Shown: piece by piece, positions 1 through 9,149 of the stretch
Layout of the letters: every line of letters begins with the position of its first letter
Numbering within the stretch: position 1 is the stretch's first letter
DNA from: Diplonema japonicum
Taxonomy: Eukaryota > Euglenozoa > Diplonemea > Diplonemida > Diplonemidae
DNA: 64,000 bases
Direction: 5' to 3'
NCBI GenBank assembly: GCA_964019335.1
Contig: OZ025665.1
Coordinates: 124,001 to 188,000, forward strand
The notes under the pieces: model-generated
The model's database searches: none
Told to the model about the DNA's origin: nothing
What the model saw: only the letters and a program-made list of their open reading frames with translations
Translations under genes and position numbers: made by a program

Positions 1-1099
1 TGCCTCTCGCCAGTCTTTCAGTAGCTCTGACACCCCGTATGGGTTTCGTCTCACTTCTTGTATATTCTTCAGTGCTTCGGAAAGGCATAGAAGGTCAGAC
101 TCGAGTATGGGTTTCCTGTTCGGCGTGCACACGGGGCGCCCACTGTCGCCAGAAGGCGAGTGGACTGTTCGTTGCTGAATTTCCAAGAGAGGGATCATTC
201 TACCCAGTCTTTTATTTGCCTTTGCTGTTAGGGAACACAATGAGTTGCTTTTTTGCCATATGCAAGGAAGGGGCGGTGCCACTGGGCTGGCCTTACTTGG
301 GTGTGGCTCAATGCCTCTACGCACAGTGGCGCTTGCCACCACTCTGCCTCCATATGGTATAGGTGCGGCTCCCCGTCTTACTGGCTGAGCGCTCACTACG
401 CCTCGCCTCCCGTGGTACCTGCCGTTCCCTTCGTTGCTGTGCACCAGCGGGAGCAAGGAAGTCCTCATCCCCCCCACGTTATTTTTGACTGCCCCACTTT
501 TTTTCTTTTTTGCTTTTTGCGCCACCAACCTGTATTTTAAAAAGCTTCACTTTGTTGACGCTGGGGGTTGTAACTGAAAAGAAGAAGAAGAAGAAGAAAA
601 GGAAAACAAAAAAAAAAAAAAAAAGAAAAAAAAAAAACAAAAAAAAAACTTTGGACCTGATTTCTTTTTTCCTTATTCTTTTTCTGTCCCCCTTTTTTTT
701 TTGAGGGGTAAAAGTACAAAATTGAGGACCCTAACTTTTTAAGAATGTGCAACCCTTGCAACTCCCAACTTTCAAAAAAGTGCAGATAAAAAAACTGGGG
801 ACCCCAACCTTCTTTAGGAGGTCAATTTTGAAAGTTTGGGGTGCAAGGTTGGTACCTTTTTAAAAAACTGGGGAGCAAATTGTGCTTTCTGCAAAAGGTG
901 GTTTTGTACTTTACCATCTTCTTTTTCTTTCTCTCCCCTCTTTCGTTTTTTATTTCTTGACACGGTGAGTAGGTGGGAAAAAAAAAAAAAAAAAAAAAAA
1001 AAAGAGATTTTTCTTTTTTTGTCTAAGACAATTGTTTGTTTTCTAGAGTGGTGCATATGAAGATGTGGGCTGAAAACCTCTAAAAATCTTTTTCTTTAT
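1..1099. other. gene-free left edge
   Basis: No convincing gene is visible. The first 540 bases have mixed composition and carry open plus-strand frames of 95-107 codons with no recognisable domain. From 580 onward the sequence is dominated by A and T runs (for example 610-650 and 979-1003). It holds the degenerate fold-back listed separately at 714-884. Confidence 0.5.
714..884. repeat. degenerate fold-back (inverted repeat)
   Basis: The left arm (about 714-783) and the right arm (about 823-884) are imperfect reverse complements. The best-matching block pairs the CAACTTTCAAAA-type sequence near 770 with TTTTGAAAGTTTGGGGTGC near 827. Arms are about 60-70 nt and the spacer about 40 nt. It could be a decayed MITE. 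Confidence 0.5.
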
Positions 1100-1382
1100 A
1101 TGAGCTCGTCCGGAAAAAAAAATGTCCGTTTTTTTTTAGCAAAAAAAAAAAAAAAAAAAGGGCAGCATGCAATTATTTATTGTGTATCTGTTGCCGTTCT
1201 TTCAATTGCGATGCTTATTAGCAAAAAACAGAGAATTTCCGAATGCCAAAAAGAACCGCCATGGTGCACACACTTGGACGGCATTCTGCATACAAAGTGG
1301 TGTCGGACTACATTTCTACTTAGAAATTTAACGGAGTTTTGCCGCTGCAGTAAAGGTGACATTCTTTTCCGGACGAGCTTAT
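1100..1382. mobile_element. MITE-like element with ~22-bp terminal inverted repeats
   Basis: The left end reads AGCTCGTCCGGAAAA, then an A-run and AATGTC. The reverse complement of the right end reads AGCTCGTCCGGAAAAGAATG. The body is 283 bp with no coding capacity. The subterminal block (GGAAAAA, ATGTCCG, a T-run, then TAGC) recurs in the element at 27312-27659, so the two appear to belong to one family. A target-site duplication is not clear. Confidence 0.6.
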
Positions 1383-1444
1383 TTTCCTTCCTTGCAGGGG
1401 GATGCAAGTTTTGGAAATAGCACAGCGAGAAGAGGGGGGAAAAG

Positions 1445-1492
<48 letters not shown>

Positions 1493-2046
1493 GATAAGCT
1501 TATTCAACAGAAAAGTATCCCCACTGTACGTTATCCCTACGGAACGGTATTCTAATTGTTCTTTTTTCTTTCCCTCCCTCCCTTCTTTTTTTTATTTTTT
1601 TTTCCTTCGTTCATACTTTCCCAACAGGGAGAAAGCCTCGCAGAATCCAAAACACGGGGGGGGGGGGAGAAATTAACAAGTGAAAATACCGGCATATTTT
1701 TCGGTGTGCTTGTTAGCGCCCACCAGCCAAAAAAAAAAAAAAGAAAAAAAAAAAAAAAAAAAAAAAAACACCACAGGGACAAAACAATATAAAAAAAATA
1801 GAGTCTAGTTCCAGGAATGGATCCTTGGTACTAGTGATGATTTTCTTCTTCGTTTTTTTTTTTTTTTTTTTTTTTTTTTTCCTTCTCTTCTTCGGCAACC
1901 GAAAACTAAGCGGGGAGAAATGGAGTAAGGTTCTTTTCTTTCCCCCCTCCTCCTTCTCTTCTTTTTTTTTCTTATTTTTACCCATTTGAATGACACGTAA
2001 GAAGGCGTTTCCACCCTTCTTTTTCTTCTTTCTAAGTAACCTTTTC
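1383..2046. other. gene-free spacer, homopolymer-rich
   Basis: Downstream of the 269-aa gene (3' side on the minus strand). It contains A-runs of more than 40 nt (1442-1490), further A-runs (1729-1768) and T-runs (1852-1880). Open frames here translate to Lys or Phe runs and were not called. Nothing else recognised. Confidence 0.6.
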
Positions 2047-2946
2047 CTAACCATCGGTCACACGGCTGGAGAGCACCTTCATGTCAAAAAGGTTCCAATT
2101 CCCCTCAAGGTCTTTTCTGAAGATCCACTCTTTGAGCCGCTTTGGGTTCGGTTGCCGTTCCTGTACAATTTTTTTCCCCTCCACCCTCCCCTCATACCAA
2201 AAACTTTTGAAAGATCCAAGGAACGGGGACAGCATAACCATCGTGGCCCACTCTCCAAGACTCTCTGTATTCCTCCCATGATTCGATGGCTTTGTTACGA
2301 ACGGGGGCGGGAAGCTGATCGTTGTCAAAGTCTGGTTTTTTTTTCTTTCTTTTTTTTTTTTTTGAAAAATATCCCCATCCATACACAAGGAATAAAGGGA
2401 TTCCAAGAACCGGGTCCCTAAATATCTATGAGAGTCGTCACCTTTCACTTGTTGTTTGAAAAGCTTCTCTGCGATGCCAACATCCTCACCGAAGAGTGCT
2501 TCGGGGAAGGAAGCGACCCAGATTTTGACCAATGCAAGCTGTTCGCCGTCGTCCTTGAGCGTGAAGCTCTTGATGGCCACTGTGAGGAGCTGATCCTCCG
2601 GGTGTGCGATCCGCATGGCGAGGGAGCAGTTGTTGAAGGGGTCGGTCTTGTCCTTGTTGTTCTCTAGCTTCAGCCGGGCCTCTTCATCAACAGGAAGATT
2701 GACCCACTTCTCGTCACCAGTCTCCTTTGCGTTGACATGCGCCACTGCACCGTACGCCTGTATCACCCCGTTGAAAAACCCCGCGTAGTCAAACCCTGTG
2801 GCGTTCATCCACCTCTTCAACTGCTGGCCCTGCATCGGCACCTCCAAAGGCCACACCTCTTCTTCTTTCGTCCCGGTGTCGTTGCTTTTGCTGCTGCACC
2901 ACCGTTGCAACCACCTTGCGCTTCTGAGCGGTCTTGCGATATTCAT
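2047..2946 (-). CDS. 269-aa protein, probably mitochondrial, three exons
   Basis: Spliced CDS is complement(2047..2160, 2198..2331, 2385..2946). The introns are 53 nt (2332-2384, GTATGG...CCAG, containing the A-run that otherwise translates as Lys) and 37 nt (2161-2197, GTATGA...TACAG); both restore frame. The N-terminus (MNIARPLRSARWLQRW) is Arg-rich with hydrophobic residues and no acidic residues, as in a mitochondrial presequence. The middle is soluble. The end (KEWIFRKDLEGNWNLFDMKV) faintly resembles the last strands of Tim44/mL45-like domains, but this is only an impression. Start chosen because it is the first ATG after a CACAG acceptor at 3001. Function unknown. Confidence 0.75.
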   Translation of the reverse strand: MNIARPLRSARWLQRWCSSKSNDTGTKEEEVWPLEVPMQGQQLKRWMNATGFDYAGFFNGVIQAYGAVAHVNAKETGDEKWVNLPVDEEARLKLENNKDKTDPFNNCSLAMRIAHPEDQLLTVAIKSFTLKDDGEQLALVKIWVASFPEALFGEDVGIAEKLFKQQVKGDDSHRYLGTRFLESLYSLCMDGDIFQKKKKERKKNQTLTTISFPPPFVTKPSNHGRNTESLGEWATMVMLSPFLGSFKSFWYEGRVEGKKIVQERQPNPKRLKEWIFRKDLEGNWNLFDMKVLSSRVTDG

Positions 2947-3000
2947 TTTGTTTTTAAAAAAAAGAGGGGGCAAAATTCCCCCTCGCGGGCCCTCCTTGCC

Positions 3001-3003
3001 CTG
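3001..3003 (-). promoter_or_regulatory. putative trans-splice acceptor for the 269-aa gene
   Basis: The minus strand reads CACCCCCGTCACAG followed by GGCAAGG, 54 nt before the ATG at 2946. A C/T-rich tract plus CAG fits a 3' splice site with no in-frame exon upstream. Confidence 0.5.
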
Positions 3004-3135
3004 TGACGGGGGTGCAATGAAATACAAAAACAAAAAACAAAACCAGTTTTTTTTCGTTTGGGGGGTAAAAAAAAAAAGATAAAAAAAAAAAAGGAAATGT
3101 AACAAGCCCTCCCGTAAAAGAAGAAGAAAAAAAGA

Positions 3136-6102
3136 TCACTCGTCCAAAGTAGCGCAGTGGCATTCGCACCCCGCTACCGGGCAGTGTTCGTGGCGGGTGA
3201 ACCATTCCAAGAGGTGGTCGACGTGCCCACCATGCTGGCACGTCAGGCACCATGTCAGCTGGTGGATGGGCTCTTTCTGGATGCCAAGTACCTGGTGGTG
3301 AACGTTGGGGAGGAAGGAAAAAAAAAGAAAAAAAAAAAAATACCTGGATACAAACCGAGCATTTCGGCAAAGGGGCTTGGCACTTAGAGCACACTGACAC
3401 ACGGGGATTTTGCGAAACTACGTGTCTGCAGTCAGTGCACTGTACCTGGACCAAAGGGGCCTTCGTTTCCTCTTTAGCGGGAGGCTGATTTGATATGTTT
3501 TGGAAGAGGAAAAACAAACTCACACCTGAGGTTTGCTATTCGGAAGATGTTTCTGCATTCTCAGCACTCTTTTGGTGTCCAAAGCACGCCTCCGACCAGG
3601 GTGCGGCAGGAGCGGCTGGGGCGGGGGGACTTGTTCCTGTGTTTTCTTATTTTCCGTTTTTTCCCTCTTTTTTTTCCAAAATCAAACCTGTCCGGGTTCG
3701 ACCTTCTTCAACCCAGAAAACAAAACCTCGGCGCGGCATCGAGCATGCACAGAACAGCCCTGTTTTTTTTTTTTTTTGTATTTTTTTTAAAATCTTCTTA
3801 CTTTTTTCGTTTTCTTTTGAACAACACACACCTCCCCCAAGAATTCTCTATAACATTTAACCCACTTCTGCGTCTCAGGTGCAGAATATTTCGTGAACAT
3901 GACAGCTGTGAAAGCAGCCAGCTGGATGTCCCCAGTACATTCGAGGAACGAAGTCAGCGATGACTGCTCGGTGTCAGAAATGCTGTAATTTTATTATTTT
4001 CTTTTCCCCCCGCCCCTCCCTGCATACCCTTCAAGAAGGACCCTTGTCAAAGGATGAATTGTCTCGTCCGCAAGAAGCTTTTCCAAATAAGCTTCATAGG
4101 CAGCATCGCCGAGGTACCTCGTTGCAAAGCCCAGCTTGTCAATAGGATCGATAGCAGGCTCATCGAGAACGCACTTGTAGCAGCCCCAAGGGTCGTGGCT
4201 CCCTCCGCCGCAGTGCCATGCAGAGAGAAATTGCAACGCTGAACATAGGTACTGAGTAATGCCGGAAAGTGTCAAACATGTGTCCTTCCACACCATGATG
4301 GTGTCAATCGTGAGGCCTGTAAGGGAGAAGGCCAATAAACTGTATACAGGAGAGCTAACTGGTGGGTCTCTTAGCATCTCCTCTGCTTTCCACAACCTTA
4401 GGTGAAGTATTTCGAGAGCTATCTGGCGTTCGTACTCTTCCACCACCGTCGTGGTGGTGAGGCTTTGCATCGCTACGCTCTTCGGGATCCCCTCGACATC
4501 CGCCCACCCTGCCACCGCACACACCACCTTCCTCCACTCCGAATCGTACGTTTTGAACTGCTTGCACAGTACAGCATGGTGCCCTTTGTTCCTGTCCTCC
4601 TCTGGGGACGTCGCCCCCGCTGCCTCGCCTGCGGTCGGCTTCAAACAGGATATCACCAACTCTTCTTTGAATTTGTACATTTTCATGACCCCAGGGAGGC
4701 CCGTCAGGATCGCCCCCTCCTTCATGTTCTCCGTCACCCGCCTCATCAGCCAGCACCAGTATGCCCACTGTTGCAAAGGCCTGTCTTCGTACTGCAGTGC
4801 TATCTCGTAATTCCGCTGCTGTGAGCTCCCGAACCCCGCTTCCTCCCTCAGTTTTATTGCGTACCCAACGTCCCCGTTGTACCCCAGGGGGTTCGCCGTA
4901 TTGACTGGCGTCTCTCCGTCGCTTTGGTTCGTCACCAGCTCTCCAAGCGGGCCCATCACCATCCGGGGGTACTGCCGGGCCTTGAACGGGGTGAGTATCC
5001 CAGAAGAGAGCAGCATGAGGTGCAGGCCTGAGGACGGGTTCCCAGGTGGGCCCCATGCAGCAGAAGTGATCGGTTGGCCGACCCGGCGTTCTTGGTGGCC
5101 TTTAATGGGCTTAAGAATTGAGAAGGGCTTCTTGGGTCCTGTGGAAACTCTGTGGCTGCTCTTCGACAGGGAGTGGGACGAGGTGTCGCTGGTCTCGGAG
5201 TACTTGCAGTCGTAGTCCGACTCGTAGCCGCATTCATCGGTGCTGGTGAGCTGCTGCCTGCAGAGGATCTCCTTGATGTCCCATATCTCGACGGTACCCT
5301 CTTCGCCGATGGCGGCGGTGAGGAAGACGTCTGCCTTGTCGTGCCAGGCAAGGGAGCCCACCACGTGGCGGGAAGACAGCGTGACGACGGGCCCCTTGTC
5401 GAGCTTTCGGGTGTCCCATATCAAAAGAGAGCTGCCGTCGTAGGCGACCCTGGCACCGACAACCGTGTGTGTGTCTGAGGGGGAGTGCGACAGGTGGTAG
5501 ATGGGTGCTTTGGAATCCGTCTTGCAGACCATGGCAGGCTGCGACCGGACATCTTGTGCAACTAGGCCGTCGGAGGTAGAGGTCAGCAGGACACAGTGGG
5601 ATATCCATGTGAGGGAGTAAGCACAGTCGGAACGGAACTCCTTGACAGGAGAGAGCGTGGTGTTGCCATCAAGATCGTAGATCTTGACACAAGAGCGGAG
5701 GGAGGCGAGGCGCGCGTCTTCCGGTTGGTACGCTGCTGCTATCTGCGAGGGGATCTCTTCGTTCCACTGAAGACACGAGCAGACGTACCCTGAAGCATCT
5801 GAGTCTGCTTTGCTGGATGCGACGATCTCACTGCTCTCTTCTGTCAAGGTTGCTATCTTAACCCCACCCACGACCCCCAGTCCTATTTTGGTTGCCTCTG
5901 ATCCCCATCCTATGATCTTTGGGTTCACCGCAACAGACCTAGACCCCCTCAAGCTTGGCATGACCAAGACACCCCCTGACCCGTCTCCAACAACGCTGAC
6001 AGAGCCCCGCACGCCATCGCTTAAAACGTACCTCCCAGGACGCCATGGGTGCTTCACCACAATGGGGTACAAGTCCCCTCCTATGCACGCGGCATTGGAC
6101 AT
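3136..6102 (-). CDS. MIOS: Mios (WD-repeat GATOR2 subunit), six exons
   Basis: In animals Mios is part of GATOR2, which activates TORC1 at the lysosome by opposing GATOR1. The CDS is complement(3136..3291, 3344..3484, 3526..3636, 3688..3759, 3832..3982, 4028..6102), 901 aa against about 875 in human. Residues 1-375 look like a WD40 propeller (SLLIWDTRK near 226, VEIWDI near 271). Residues 430-800 are helical solenoid. The last 100 residues carry the family's C-terminal zinc module: CTDC, CSKCQAPLPKCSVC, then WCLTCQHGGHVDHLLEWF, HEHCPVAGCECHC. The introns are 45, 72, 51, 41 and 52 nt, all GT-AG; the last four are phase 0. The penultimate exons (3526-3759) keep frame but are poorly conserved, so they are the least certain part. 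Confidence 0.88.
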
Positions 6103-6876
6103 CCTCTTGCTTTGTTAGGGCTCTTTTCTATTTCTATTCTCTTTCCGTGTTTCTTGTGTGTACCATTCCCTCGCTTTCTTCTTTTTTCTCCCTTCCTCCC
6201 TTTTCTTTTTTTTTTTGGTGGGGTCTTTTTCTTTTTGTTTGTTTGTTTTTCTTTTTTTTTAGGAAAAGAAAAAAAAAAAGAAAAGGTGAAGTGCTAACTT
6301 GGCCCCCAGGTTTTTCTTTTTCCCCCCCTCGAAATGCTCAAAAAACCTGCTCCGAGTCCACCCCTTATTAAAGTCATCCCCAAACTTAGGGGTCAAGTTA
6401 GTTTCTTCAAAAAAAAATAGAAAAAAAAAAAGAAGAAGAAAAAGGCACACTCTTTTTTAACCACAGACTAAATAATAGTGAAAAGAAAGAAAGAAGAAAA
6501 AAAAAAGAGAAAAAAAAAGGGAGGAAAAAACAAAAAAGAAGAAGATATGATAGACAAACAGGCAACTTTGTTAAAGCCTCTTCGTGTCATCTTCTGAAAA
6601 TGACCTTTTCTTTTTTCTTTTTTTTTCCTTTTGAAATAATGGGTTGTTACTTGTGATAGGATCGCGCCGTCGGATGTCCTCTGCAGAAAAATAAAAAAAA
6701 ACAAAAAACCCTGCGAGCTAGTTAGTGTTAGTTTATTTTTTTTTTTTCTGTTAGAAGCATTGGGGCTTGAGGGCTTGTGTCAATGTGTGTCAGAATGCAC
6801 TGCGTTATAGAGTCCCGAAAAAAGGGAAAGTAAAGACAGGGGAAAGTTATGAAAAAAAAGAAGAAAAGGAGAGGGG

Positions 6877-6907
<31 letters not shown>

Positions 6908-7615
6908 AGCAGAGGGGAGAAAAAGAAAAAGAGCAAACAGAAATAAGAAGGAAAAAAAAAATTCACTATGACAGGAACGAAGTGGTTAGCAACGGCCCGC
7001 CAAAAAAAAGAAAAAAAGGGAAACACAAAAGAGGGCCGAGCATTTTTCAAAAAAAAGTAACAGTAATCCTTTGTAAAAAAGACAACTTTAAGAGAGGTGA
7101 CAAGCCTGACCGTTTTTTTTGGTTTTTCGCTCGAGTAAGGGGAATGGGGATGGGGGGAAAAAAAAAAAAACACGCTGGGCCGGCCCCCCGTCCCCTTGAT
7201 TTCTTTATTCTTTTTTTTTTTCTTTTTCTCTTTTTTTTTCAAAATCTTCATATTCTGTTTCCGCTCCTTTTTCTCTCTCTCCTTGTATGTTTCTCTCTCC
7301 CCCTTTTTCTTTTTGTTCGTCTCCTTACCTTCTTCTCCATAACCTTCTTCAAAAAATAAAAAATTAGAAAGTAAAAAAAAAAAAAAATACCATGATAGGA
7401 GGGAAGGGGATAACATAATTAACAAAACGACCATTTCCCCCCCTCCCTTTTCTCTTTCCCACCCCTTCCCCAGAACATATTTATATTGTGCTTCTCTTAG
7501 TATAGAGAAAAAAAAAAAAAAATGGCAGCATAAAATGGGGGGAACAAACCACCCTTTTTTGCGCACAAAAAAGAAAGAGGAGGAAAAAAAAAAATTATTT
7601 TGTCTCTGTTTTTCT
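6103..7615. other. intergenic spacer between DMT and Mios genes
   Basis: About 1.5 kb, rich in A/T homopolymers and polypurine/polypyrimidine tracts (A-run at 6880-6905, polypyrimidine 7205-7330). No gene supported. It contains a copy of a dispersed 40-nt repeat at 6962-7000. The Mios leader just before the ATG ends CCCTAACAAAG on the minus strand, a weaker acceptor candidate. Confidence 0.6.
6962..7000. repeat. dispersed 40-nt repeat, copy 1
   Basis: It shares CACTATGA...AGGAACGA and then GTGGTTAGCAACGGCCCG with 28794-28834. A more diverged version (CATGATAGGAAACGAAAT, GTTAGCAA) occurs at 31329. Each is followed by A-rich sequence. Identity as part of a larger element is not established. 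Confidence 0.55.
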
Positions 7616-8788
7616 TTATTCAGAATCGATGTCGCAAAGATGGAGTTGATAATCGCCAGGGTCGATGGTGTGCATCTCGGTGTTGTTCTCTGTGTCTGCT
7701 TTGGGTGATTTTCTATCACTCCGCTGTTTTGCCCACTTGTCAGCACCCACGATGCCGATGGCACCAAAGATCAACAGGACACCGACAATGGTGAGAGGCG
7801 GAGGCCGCTGATGGAAAAGAAACACCTCCCATGCGTAGGAGTACACAATCTCAGTAGAGCGTGTCAACGAAGCAGGCCCGGAGAGAGAGAACCTCGCCCC
7901 ATGGGTCATAAGCCAGTGCCCCGTGCACCCGAAAATGATAACTAAAAACGAGAATACAGCGCCCTTAACCGTTGGTGATGTGAACGGCTGCACGGTGACC
8001 CCTAACACCAACGACACCACCGAGGCGGTCACAGACCACGGCCATAGCTGCTGCGCGTTTCCGGCTTTCTTAGTGTACCTGATGATGACCAACACGAACC
8101 CGGAGATGAGGGATGTCAGCAAGGCGGAAATGATGCCCGCAGTGCGTGACTCCAACATCCCGCCAGACCCACTGTCCTCTTCACTTTCATCATCAATAGA
8201 CCCGAATATAAACCCTGGTCTTGTAATGAGCAGCGACCCTCCAATCGACGCCATGGCTGCCACCACTATCGTAGGCCGGATCTGCTCGTTCATGAAGACC
8301 CTTGCGACAACCACCGTGACAATGGGGTGCAGGGAGAGGAGTGTAGTCGCATCGCCTATGGGAAGGACTGACATCGCGTGGAAGAGGAGAACGAACGCAG
8401 ACCCGCCTAGAAAGCCGCGTAAGGCTACCCATCGCTTCAGGCCTGCTGGGCCCAGCAAGGGATCGCCTTTGCGGGTTAGATGTATGAATATCGCGAAGCC
8501 TTGAAGGAGGGCCCGACCGAACACCACCTGCACAGAAGGGATGCCTTCTTGCTTGCAGTATTTCAAGAGAACGCTTTGTATCGAGTAGAACACTGCACTG
8601 AGCGCCACGCACACCAACGCCCCTGTCTCCGACCGTACCCATGTGTCAAACCTCTCGAATCGGGTCGCTTCAGGATGATCTTCGTTCGGTTCCTCTTCCC
8701 GCAAGTTCACAACCTCTTCCTCGGCCTCGTTCATCAAGTGCGACCCTATGGGTGAAAGCGATTCTTCGCCATCGTTCTCGGGTTCCAT
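7616..8788 (-). CDS. EamA/DMT-superfamily transporter (SLC35G-like)
   Basis: A 390-aa polytopic membrane protein with an acidic, soluble N-terminus (about 50 aa) and about ten predicted transmembrane segments in two EamA halves. The first half has the diagnostic run RGFLGGSAFVLLFHAMSVLP followed by IGDATTLLSLHPIVTVVVA and the EQI loop, typical of the SLC35G/EamA branch of the drug/metabolite transporter superfamily. The second half contains SRLTS-like and VFLFHQRPP loops. The substrate cannot be inferred; SLC35G members are largely orphan. The start is the ATG at 8788: the open frame extends 23 codons further but is Lys/Arg-rich leader. The extreme C-terminus is hydrophilic. Confidence 0.82.
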   Translation of the reverse strand: MEPENDGEESLSPIGSHLMNEAEEEVVNLREEEPNEDHPEATRFERFDTWVRSETGALVCVALSAVFYSIQSVLLKYCKQEGIPSVQVVFGRALLQGFAIFIHLTRKGDPLLGPAGLKRWVALRGFLGGSAFVLLFHAMSVLPIGDATTLLSLHPIVTVVVARVFMNEQIRPTIVVAAMASIGGSLLITRPGFIFGSIDDESEEDSGSGGMLESRTAGIISALLTSLISGFVLVIIRYTKKAGNAQQLWPWSVTASVVSLVLGVTVQPFTSPTVKGAVFSFLVIIFGCTGHWLMTHGARFSLSGPASLTRSTEIVYSYAWEVFLFHQRPPPLTIVGVLLIFGAIGIVGADKWAKQRSDRKSPKADTENNTEMHTIDPGDYQLHLCDIDSE

Positions 8789-9149
8789 TTTATTTCTCCT
8801 TTTCTTTCTTTCCTTTTTCCCTTTTCCTTTCCCACAGTTTTTGTTTGTGTAAAACACAGCGAGAAAGGCGTTTTAAGAAGTGTTCTGTTGCTGATGGTAG
8901 AAGGACAAGTTGTGTGGTGGTCTGACCACAAGTCAAAAGACCACGACAGACAGTCCGTTTGCTGCCAGAAAGCTTGTGAAAATGATGCAAACCACCCTCC
9001 GAACAAGTGTTAAAACGAAGAATAAGAAAACAAGAAACAAAAACCAAGGACGATCTTTTGATGAAGGAGTGGAAACCCCTTGACCCAACTAGTGAAAGGG
9101 GGGGGAGGGGGAGGGGGTCTTTTTCTTTTGAATTGATCTTGAACCATCG
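8789..9149. other. short intergenic spacer
   Basis: About 360 nt between the fucolectin-domain gene and the DMT gene. On the minus strand it ends in a purine-rich leader next to the DMT ATG. It includes a GGGGGAGGGGGAGGGGG tract at 9098-9116 (plus strand). No gene seen. Confidence 0.6.

Noticed and set aside
510-1060. Poly-Lys and poly-Phe ORFs at the left edge
   Set aside because: They arise from A/T homopolymers and lack any other coding signal. The same applies to similar frames across all spacers.
5152-5478. Plus-strand ORFs opposite Mios, CaV, cyclase and PHTF exons
   Set aside because: Shadows of GC-rich minus-strand exons; no domains and no consistent start context.
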